Assembly: GCF_000826085.1 (NCBI RefSeq)
Contig: NZ_CCYM01000001.1
Coordinates: forward strand, 160,385 to 224,384
Length of the DNA stretch: 64,000 bases
DNA from: Nigerium massiliense
Lineage (GTDB): Bacteria > Actinomycetota > Actinomycetes > Propionibacteriales > Propionibacteriaceae
Direction: 5' to 3'
Shown here one piece after another: positions 59,250-64,000 of this stretch (its first letter is position 1; every line of letters starts with the position of its first letter). A program made the translations under genes and the position numbers. Below the pieces are notes generated by a model, which saw only the letters and a list, made by a program, of their open reading frames with translations, ran no database searches and was not told where the DNA came from.

Positions 59250-60011
59250 ATGCCCACCGACTCCCCCGCCGTCCCTCGCGCCCGCGTCCACCGCGACGTC
59301 GTGTCGTACGTGCGGCGCTCGGCGCGCATGAACGACAGCCAGCGCCGCGCCTGGGAGACCCACGCCGGCCGCTACCTCGTCGAGGTGCCGACGCGCGAGA
59401 CGTCCACCTCCATCGCCGAGGACGCCCACGTGGATTGGGACGCCGCGTTCGGCCGCCACGCCCCGCGCGTCGTTGAGATCGGCCCCGGACGCGGCGAGGC
59501 CCTCGCCTCTCTCGCCGCCGCCCACCCCGAGGTCGACATCGTCGCCTTCGAGGTCTTCGAGCCCGCGGTCGCCTCGCTGATGGGACGCCTCGCCCGCGAC
59601 GGTCTCACCAACGTCCGCGTCGTCGTCGGCAACGGCGCTGAGGGCCTCGAGCGGCTCTTCGCGCCGGCGTCCGTCGCCGAGCTGTGGACCTTCTTCCCCG
59701 ACCCGTGGCACAAGGCCCGCCACCACAAGCGCCGCCTAGTCGGCCCGGCGTTCGCGGGGCTCGCTGCGTCCCGCCTCGCCGACGGCGGCCGCTGGCGGCT
59801 GGCGACCGACTGGGACGACTACGCCCTCGCCATGCGCGACGTGCTGGACGCCGCCCCGGGCCTGCAGAACGAGCACGCCGGGTGGGCGCCGCGCTGGGAC
59901 GCCCGCCCAGTGACCAAGTACGAGCAGCGGGGCCTGGACGCCGGACGCCGCGTCCACGACCTGACCTACCGACGCCTCCCCCGCGCCGCGGCCACCGGAG
60001 CCGACGCATGA
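59250..60011 (+). CDS. trmB: tRNA (guanine-N7)-methyltransferase
   Basis: Methylates G46 of tRNA with SAM. The 253-residue enzyme has the SAM site VEIGPGRGEALASLA, the acidic VAFEVFEPAVASL strand, and WTFFPDPWHKARHHKRRLV, the TrmB signature, plus a C-terminal PVTKYEQRGLDAGRRVHDL. The ATGA overlap with truA indicates coupling of two tRNA modification genes. Confidence 0.95.
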   Translation: MPTDSPAVPRARVHRDVVSYVRRSARMNDSQRRAWETHAGRYLVEVPTRETSTSIAEDAHVDWDAAFGRHAPRVVEIGPGRGEALASLAAAHPEVDIVAFEVFEPAVASLMGRLARDGLTNVRVVVGNGAEGLERLFAPASVAELWTFFPDPWHKARHHKRRLVGPAFAGLAASRLADGGRWRLATDWDDYALAMRDVLDAAPGLQNEHAGWAPRWDARPVTKYEQRGLDAGRRVHDLTYRRLPRAAATGADA

Positions 60012-60856
60012 CGCGGCTGCGCCTGGACATCTCCTACGACGGCACCGACTTCCACGGCTGGGCGGGCCAGCGCGGGGAGGTCCGCACGGTGCAGGGCGAG
60101 CTGGAGACCTGGATCACCCGCGTGCTGCGGCTGCCCGAGCCCGCCGAGCTGGCCTGCGCCGGCCGCACCGACGCCGGCGTCCACGCCCGCGGCCAGGTGG
60201 CCCACCTCGACCTGCCCGCCGCGGCCGACGGGGAGGCGACCGCCGCCGAGCTCGAGCGTCGCCTCGCCCGCGTGCTGCCGCCCGACGTCGTCGTCCGCAG
60301 GGTGCGCGTCGCGCCGGACGGCTTCGACGCCCGCTTCGCCGCGGTCTGGCGCCGCTACGTCTACCGGCTCGCCGACGGCCCCCTCGACCCGCTGGTGCGC
60401 CGCCAGGTCGTCCGCGTCCACGACCCCCTCGACGTCGACCGCCTCAACGACGCCGCGTCTCGCCTGCTGGGCCTGCACGACTTCGGCGGCTTCTGCCGCC
60501 GGCGCGAGGGCGCCACCACCATCCGCACCCTGCTCGACTGCGAAGCCCACCGCGTCCGGATGGGCACCACCGCCGGCACGGTCGCGGTCACCGTCCGCGC
60601 GGACGCCTTCTGTCACTCGATGGTGCGCTCGCTCGTCGGCGCCTTGGTCGCCGTCGCGTCCGGACGCCGCGAACCCGCCTGGATCGACACGCTGATCGAC
60701 CGCGCCGACCGCGCCGGCGAGGTGACCGTGATGCCGCCGCACGGCCTCGTGCTGGAAGAGGTCGGCTACCCCGCCGACGACGCGCTGGCGGCCCGGGTCG
60801 TGCAGGCCAAGGCGCGCCGCGACGAGCTACCCTGCGACCAGGAGGACCCGGCATGA
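60008..60856 (+). CDS. truA: tRNA pseudouridine(38-40) synthase
   Basis: Makes pseudouridine in the anticodon arm. The 282-residue enzyme has the catalytic aspartate in CAGRTDAGVHARGQVAH, an opening RLRLDISYDGTDFHGWAGQ, FDARFAAVWRRYVYRL, and the C-terminal FCHSMVRSLVGALVAVASGRR. It overlaps trmB and the next methyltransferase gene by 4 bp each (ATGA). Confidence 0.96.
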   Translation: MTRLRLDISYDGTDFHGWAGQRGEVRTVQGELETWITRVLRLPEPAELACAGRTDAGVHARGQVAHLDLPAAADGEATAAELERRLARVLPPDVVVRRVRVAPDGFDARFAAVWRRYVYRLADGPLDPLVRRQVVRVHDPLDVDRLNDAASRLLGLHDFGGFCRRREGATTIRTLLDCEAHRVRMGTTAGTVAVTVRADAFCHSMVRSLVGALVAVASGRREPAWIDTLIDRADRAGEVTVMPPHGLVLEEVGYPADDALAARVVQAKARRDELPCDQEDPA

Positions 60857-61446
60857 GCCACTACTTCACCAGCCCCGAGGGCGCCGAGCGCCGCCGCACC
60901 ATCACCGCCCGGTTCTGGGAAGAGGACTGGGAGTTCACCACCGCCAACGGTGTGTTCTCCCACGACGGCCTCGACCTCGGCACCGGCGTCCTGCTGCGCA
61001 CCCACACCCCGGACGCCTCCGCGCGCCGCCTCCTCGACCTCGGCTGCGGCTACGGCGTGCTGGCCCTCGCGCTGGCCACCGCCTGCCCGGACGCCGTCGT
61101 CGACGCCGTGGACGTCAACGACCGCGCCCTCGAGCTCGCCCGCGACAACGCCCGCGCGCACGGCGTGGCCGACCGGGTGCGCGTCCTGCGCCCCGAGGAC
61201 GCCGATCCGGACGCCTGCTACGACGAACTCTGGTCGAACCCGCCCATCCGCATCGGCAAGCAGGCGCTGCACGACCTGCTGCTGACGTGGCTGCCCCGGC
61301 TGACGCCCGACGGCGTCGCCCGCCTCGTCGTCGGGCGCAACCTCGGCGCCGACTCGCTGCAGCGCTGGCTCATCGAGCAGGGCTACGCCTGCGAGCGCAC
61401 CGCGTCCGCCAAAGGCTTCCGGATCTTCGCCGTGACGCATCCGTGA
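60853..61446 (+). CDS. RsmC-like class I methyltransferase
   Basis: A 197-residue methyltransferase of the MTS (methyltransferase small) family. Visible are the SAM site LLDLGCGYGVLALALA and the base-flipping NPPIRIGK motif, so it acts on an amino group of a nucleic acid base, probably in 16S rRNA. FSHDGLDLGTGVLLR is typical of the RsmC/RsmJ group. Third gene of the trmB-truA unit. Confidence 0.88.
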   Translation: MSHYFTSPEGAERRRTITARFWEEDWEFTTANGVFSHDGLDLGTGVLLRTHTPDASARRLLDLGCGYGVLALALATACPDAVVDAVDVNDRALELARDNARAHGVADRVRVLRPEDADPDACYDELWSNPPIRIGKQALHDLLLTWLPRLTPDGVARLVVGRNLGADSLQRWLIEQGYACERTASAKGFRIFAVTHP

Positions 61447-61547
61447 CGAGACGGTGACGTCCCCATCCCTGGTGCGCCTCGAGCGTCGCGGCTAAGGTTC
61501 CACACACGGAAAGAGGGCACGGGGCCCCCTTGGTTAGGAGGTTGTCC

Positions 61548-61751
61548 ATGGGTATCGGCGACAAGATTTCCAACGCCGCGCAGGAAGCCGGCGGCAAGAT
61601 CAAGGAAGGTGCCGGTGACCTCACCGACAACCATCGCCTCGAGGCGGAGGGCAAGGCCGATCAGGCTTCTGCCAACGCCAAGCAGGCGGGCGAAAAGGTG
61701 AAGGACGGCGTCAAGGACGCTGCTGACGACGTCAAGAAGAACGTCGACTGA
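61548..61751 (+). CDS. CsbD-family stress protein
   Basis: A 67-residue hydrophilic protein rich in Lys, Ala, Asp and Glu: opening MGIGDKISNAAQEAGGKIKE, then GKADQASANAKQAGEKVKDG. The family is induced by general stress in other bacteria; function unknown. A near-perfect AGGAGG six bases before ATG 61548 predicts strong translation. Its last seven codons and stop lie in the first copy of a 113-bp tandem duplication. Confidence 0.85.
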   Translation: MGIGDKISNAAQEAGGKIKEGAGDLTDNHRLEAEGKADQASANAKQAGEKVKDGVKDAADDVKKNVD

Positions 61752-61776
61752 CCGAACCTTCCTCAGACAGTCCGGC

Positions 61777-61803
61777 GGCGGGCACCCTACTCGGGTGCCC
61801 GCC
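61777..61803 (+). terminator. csbD terminator, first copy
   Basis: An 11-bp perfect stem GGCGGGCACCC/GGGTGCCCGCC with a TACTC loop, 25 bp after the csbD stop. Confidence 0.8.
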
Positions 61804-61889
61804 GTCGGCGCGTGTCCACCCCTTCCCCCGTCTTCACCCCGACGTCAAGAAGAACGTCGACTGACCGACCCTTCCTCAGACAGTCCGGC

Positions 61890-61916
61890 GGCGGGCACCC
61901 TACTCGGGTGCCCGCC
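61890..61916 (+). terminator. csbD terminator, second copy
   Basis: Identical hairpin 113 bp downstream in the duplicated unit. Two terminators in series insulate the B12 operon from csbD transcription. Confidence 0.8.
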
Positions 61917-61945
61917 GTCGGCGCGTGTCCACCCCTTCCCCCGTC

Positions 61946-61975
61946 TTCACCCCTCTCCCGCCGCGGCGCTACGCT
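61946..61975 (+). promoter_or_regulatory. Possible promoter of the cobalamin-riboswitch operon
   Basis: TTCACC (61946-61951) and TACGCT (61970-61975) are 18 bp apart. A start near 61982 would begin just before the riboswitch core. The -35 lies at the very end of the second duplicated unit. Moderate matches only. Confidence 0.4.
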
Positions 61976-61977
61976 GT

Positions 61978-62150
61978 GGCCCTGCCTGCGTGGAAGAACT
62001 CGGCGAGATTCCGAGGCTGACCCGCAACCGTGACCGGCGCGAGCCGGGAGCCGGACCGACCCGCGGGCACGTTCCAGAAGAACCCGTCGAGGAACGCGGG
62101 TGGGGACGGCGTCCTCCGGGTCCCGTTCGCCTCGCGCCTCGGGAATAGGA
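61978..62150 (+). promoter_or_regulatory. Cobalamin (B12) riboswitch
   Basis: The leader of the surface-protein gene carries the conserved aptamer pieces in order: GTGGAAG, the P3-P4 region CGGCGAGATTCCGAGGCTGA, CCCGCAACCGTGA, and a B12 box GAGCCGGGAGCCGGACC (62041-62057). The ribosome site AGGA and ATG 62157 follow, so translation of the first gene could be shut off when adenosylcobalamin binds. A hairpin-forming GC-rich stretch at 62090-62140 may be the switching arm. Boundaries are approximate. Confidence 0.9.
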
Positions 62151-62156
62151 CAGCCC

Positions 62157-63311
62157 ATGTCTCGCCTGACCCGCCTGGTCGTCGCGTTGGTCGCGATGAT
62201 GACGGCCCTCGTCTCCACAGCCGCGCCCGCGCAGGCGGTCGGCAACGCCGAGGCCGCGGCCAAGGCCGCCGGTTACCTGGCCTCGCAGCGCCAGGCCGCG
62301 TCCGCCGACGTCGGCTCCGCGATCGACTCCCTCCTCGCGCTGGCCGCCGTCGGCGACGACGCGCAGGCCGAGGACGCGAAGGCGCTGCTCGACGCCGTGG
62401 ACAAGGGTGCGGCCGCGTACGCGAAGACCCCCGAGGGCGCCGCCAAGCTCGCCCTGGTCGCCGAGGCGTACGGTCTCGATCCGACCGACGTCAACGGCGT
62501 CGACGCGATCGCCGCGCTCAAGGCCGGCATCAAGGACAACGGCGCGTTCGGCCAGTACCCCGGCCCCTTCGCCTCGGGCATGGCGATGATCGCGCTGCAG
62601 CGCAGCGGCAACGACGTCCCGGCGTCCATGGTCACCTACCTGACCGGACTCGCCAACAGCGACGGCGGCTTCACCTTCGAGAAGGGGAAGCCCTCGGACG
62701 CCGACAACACCGGCATGGCCCTGCTCGGGCTGTCTGCCGCCGAGAACGCGCCGGGCGCGTCCCAGGCCATCGACCGGGCCCAGAAATGGGCCGCCTCCGC
62801 GCAGGCCGCTGACGGCTCGTGGGCGGGGTACAACAAGATCAACTCCACCGCGATCATGGCCATGGCGCTGGAGAACGCCGGCCAGCCGCAGCAGAAGGCC
62901 GTCGACTTCCTGGCCGGCCATCAGCTCGCCGACGGGGCCATGCCCGGCGACGGGAACAAGCCCAACCTGCTGGCCACCCAGCAGGCCGCCCTCGCGCTGG
63001 CCGAGGCCTCGTACGCCGACGTCGAGGCGCCGGCGAGCTACCGTCCCGCCGGGGCCGCCACGCCGTCGGCGACGCCCACCCCGACCGCCACGGACGCGCA
63101 GAACCAGTCGGGCGTTTTCAGCTGGCTGCCCTGGGCGCTGCTCGTGCTGGTCGTCATCGCCGTGGTGGCCTTCCTGATGGGACGCCGCCGCTCCTCCGCG
63201 CGCGCTGCCGCTGGCGAGCGCACCGAGGCGAACGCCGCACCGTCCACCGGCGCCACCCGCAGCGAGCAGGCCTCCGACGAGGGAGACGCGCGCCGGGGCG
63301 ACTCCGAGTGA
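62157..63311 (+). CDS. Secreted prenyltransferase/squalene-oxidase-repeat protein, B12-regulated
   Basis: A 384-residue exported, membrane-anchored protein. It has a signal peptide (residues 1-28, ending AQA-VG) and an alpha-alpha toroid of squalene-oxidase-type repeats (SDGGFTFEKGKPSDADNTGMALLGL; AADGSWAGYNKINSTAIMAMAL). A Pro/Thr linker, one helix (WLPWALLVLVVIAVVAFLMG) and a charged cytoplasmic tail follow. The same toroid fold forms the cobalamin-binding half of transcobalamin and intrinsic factor; control by a B12 riboswitch suggests a surface B12-capture protein. AGGA seven bases upstream fixes ATG 62157. It has no prenyl-lipid enzyme residues that I can see. Confidence 0.82.
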   Translation: MSRLTRLVVALVAMMTALVSTAAPAQAVGNAEAAAKAAGYLASQRQAASADVGSAIDSLLALAAVGDDAQAEDAKALLDAVDKGAAAYAKTPEGAAKLALVAEAYGLDPTDVNGVDAIAALKAGIKDNGAFGQYPGPFASGMAMIALQRSGNDVPASMVTYLTGLANSDGGFTFEKGKPSDADNTGMALLGLSAAENAPGASQAIDRAQKWAASAQAADGSWAGYNKINSTAIMAMALENAGQPQQKAVDFLAGHQLADGAMPGDGNKPNLLATQQAALALAEASYADVEAPASYRPAGAATPSATPTPTATDAQNQSGVFSWLPWALLVLVVIAVVAFLMGRRRSSARAAAGERTEANAAPSTGATRSEQASDEGDARRGDSE

Positions 63312-63922
63312 GGCGCCTGCTGGCGGGGGCGGTCTGGGCGCTGCTGGTGGCCCTGCTCGCCCCCGCGCCGGCCCAGGCCGCGCCCAGCGCGTCCGCGCCG
63401 GCCACCTGTGCGGGCGTGTGGGTGTTCGTCGGCACCGACCAGCGCTGCGCCCCGGCCTACGGCACGGGCACCGAGGTGCTGACCAGCGCCGGGTTCGACG
63501 TCACCCGCTCCGGCGGCATGATCTGCCAGATCGACGCGCGTCCCGCGAACTGCGTCATCCGCAACGACGCCTACTGGTCGTACTGGTACGCCGAGCGGCG
63601 CGCCGATGGCAGTTACGGCCCCTGGACCTACGCCACGACCGGCGACACCCAGTTCCAACCCGCCTACGGCGACGCGCAGGGCTGGAGCTTCGGCGACGGC
63701 AAGAACCCGCCCCCCGTGCGTCCCGCCGCGGGCTCGATCTCGCCGGCGACGCCCCCGCCCGCGCCGGCCTCCCCCGCGACCGCCGCGGCCAGCCCGGCAC
63801 CCGCGGCCCCGGCGGCCACCGGCGACGGCGGCCTGACCGGGCTGCTCACGACGCTGGGCATCCTCGTCGTGGGCGGAGCGCTCGTCGCCGTGGCGCTGGT
63901 GCGGCGCCGGAGGGCGTCCTGA
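63308..63922 (+). CDS. Secreted surface protein of the B12 operon
   Basis: A 204-residue protein: signal peptide (LLAGAVWALLVALLAPAPAQA), a domain of about 105 residues, Pro/Ala linker, and a C-terminal helix with a basic end (VRRRRAS) that anchors it. The domain has CAGVWVFVGTDQRC, TEVLTSAGFDVTRSG, ICQIDARPANCVIRNDAYWSYW and GWSFGDG. It resembles the beta domain (DUF4430-like) that caps cobalamin in intrinsic-factor-type proteins; four cysteines could form two disulfides. The GTG start overlaps the previous stop (GTGA). Role in B12 binding is inferred from the operon. Confidence 0.72.
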   Translation: MRRLLAGAVWALLVALLAPAPAQAAPSASAPATCAGVWVFVGTDQRCAPAYGTGTEVLTSAGFDVTRSGGMICQIDARPANCVIRNDAYWSYWYAERRADGSYGPWTYATTGDTQFQPAYGDAQGWSFGDGKNPPPVRPAAGSISPATPPPAPASPATAAASPAPAAPAATGDGGLTGLLTTLGILVVGGALVAVALVRRRRAS

Positions 63923-64000
63923 GCGCGCGCCGCGGACGTGCCCGCGGCGCCCATCCCTGGGCGTGGTGGGGGTGGGCGATCGGCGTCGCCACCGCGGCGT
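63919..64000 (+). CDS. ECF transporter T component (EcfT/CbiQ-like), start only, CTG start
   Basis: Only the first 27 codons are in the window: after the start, SARRGRARGAHPWAWWGWAIG, which matches the openings of actinobacterial ECF-transporter transmembrane proteins of the EcfT kind as I know them. No ATG, GTG or TTG is in frame near; CTG 63919 overlaps the previous TGA (CTGA) and is preceded by GGAGGG at 63909-63914. It follows the two B12-regulated surface proteins, so it should energise cobalamin uptake together with EcfA and S components beyond the edge. Confidence 0.65.
   Translation, partial: MSARRGRARGAHPWAWWGWAIGVATAA

Larger units (their letters stand above)
61728..61953 (+). repeat. 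113-bp tandem duplication covering the csbD 3' end and terminator
   Basis: 61728-61840 and 61841-61953 are direct copies differing at one base (GACCGAACC versus GACCGACCC). Each holds the codons for DVKKNVD and stop, a terminator hairpin and a C-rich tail ending CGTCTTCACCCC. The second copy is therefore a gene-end fragment with no start. Confidence 0.95.

Overview
The window is 64 kb of very GC-rich DNA with almost no intergenic space, many 4-bp ATGA/GTGA stop-start overlaps and frequent GTG starts. This points to a high-GC actinobacterium. Several features suggest the family Propionibacteriaceae: a biotin-dependent methylmalonyl-CoA carboxyltransferase/decarboxylase operon, cobalamin-riboswitch control of B12 uptake, menaquinone biosynthesis, and a GNAT-TsaE fusion. 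The family assignment is inference; there is no rRNA gene here to confirm it. Almost everything is chromosomal core. I see no prophage, insertion sequence, CRISPR array, complete tRNA or rRNA.

Left third (1-31 kb): pcrA, cut by the left edge, diverges from a cardiolipin-synthase-like gene. A PspC-type envelope-stress module follows: response regulator, PspC-histidine kinase, and divergent PspC membrane proteins. Next come a secreted barrel-like protein, a fatty-acyl-CoA ligase translationally coupled to a type-5 uracil-DNA glycosylase, guaA, cysK, chorismate mutase, a lipid-kinase-like gene and an APP1-type phosphatase. The operon mmdA-mmdD-mmdC-mmdB encodes a complete set of Na+-pumping acyl-CoA decarboxylase subunits. 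It runs through a probable 29-codon gene into a ThiF/E1-like gene. The two IMP-dehydrogenase genes, an SDR epimerase, an MptB-like mannosyltransferase and CIRCE-regulated groES-groEL follow.

Middle (30-50 kb): a deletion scar fuses the start of a low-molecular-weight phosphatase to the end of an acyltransferase in less GC-rich DNA. A GH13 enzyme, a methyltransferase, an amidotransferase and a doubly broken secreted-protein gene come next. The NUDIX-EamA genes and the tRNA t6A operon (tsaE fused to an acetyltransferase, tsaB, rimI, tsaD) lead to a GT4 mannosyltransferase, NAD(P)H-hydrate repair, acpS, glmS, coaA, and the classic rplM-rpsI-glmM operon.

Right third (50-64 kb): an EF-G-like GTPase, a menaquinone cluster in alternating orientation (menF, menD-menC, menB-menE), yccF, the trmB-truA-methyltransferase operon and a csbD stress gene whose 3' end and terminator are tandemly duplicated. 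Last is a cobalamin-riboswitch-controlled operon of two secreted surface proteins and the start of an ECF-transporter T component, cut by the right edge.

Functional links: mmdABCD and the B12 operon fit a propionate/methylmalonyl-CoA metabolism that depends on coenzyme B12. A recurring oddity is the use of CTG as the only plausible start at three CTGA junctions (11555, 21814, 63919), each preceded by a purine-rich ribosome-binding site. The most intriguing candidate for something undescribed is the 29-codon gene sandwiched between mmdB and a zinc-motif-less E1-like enzyme.
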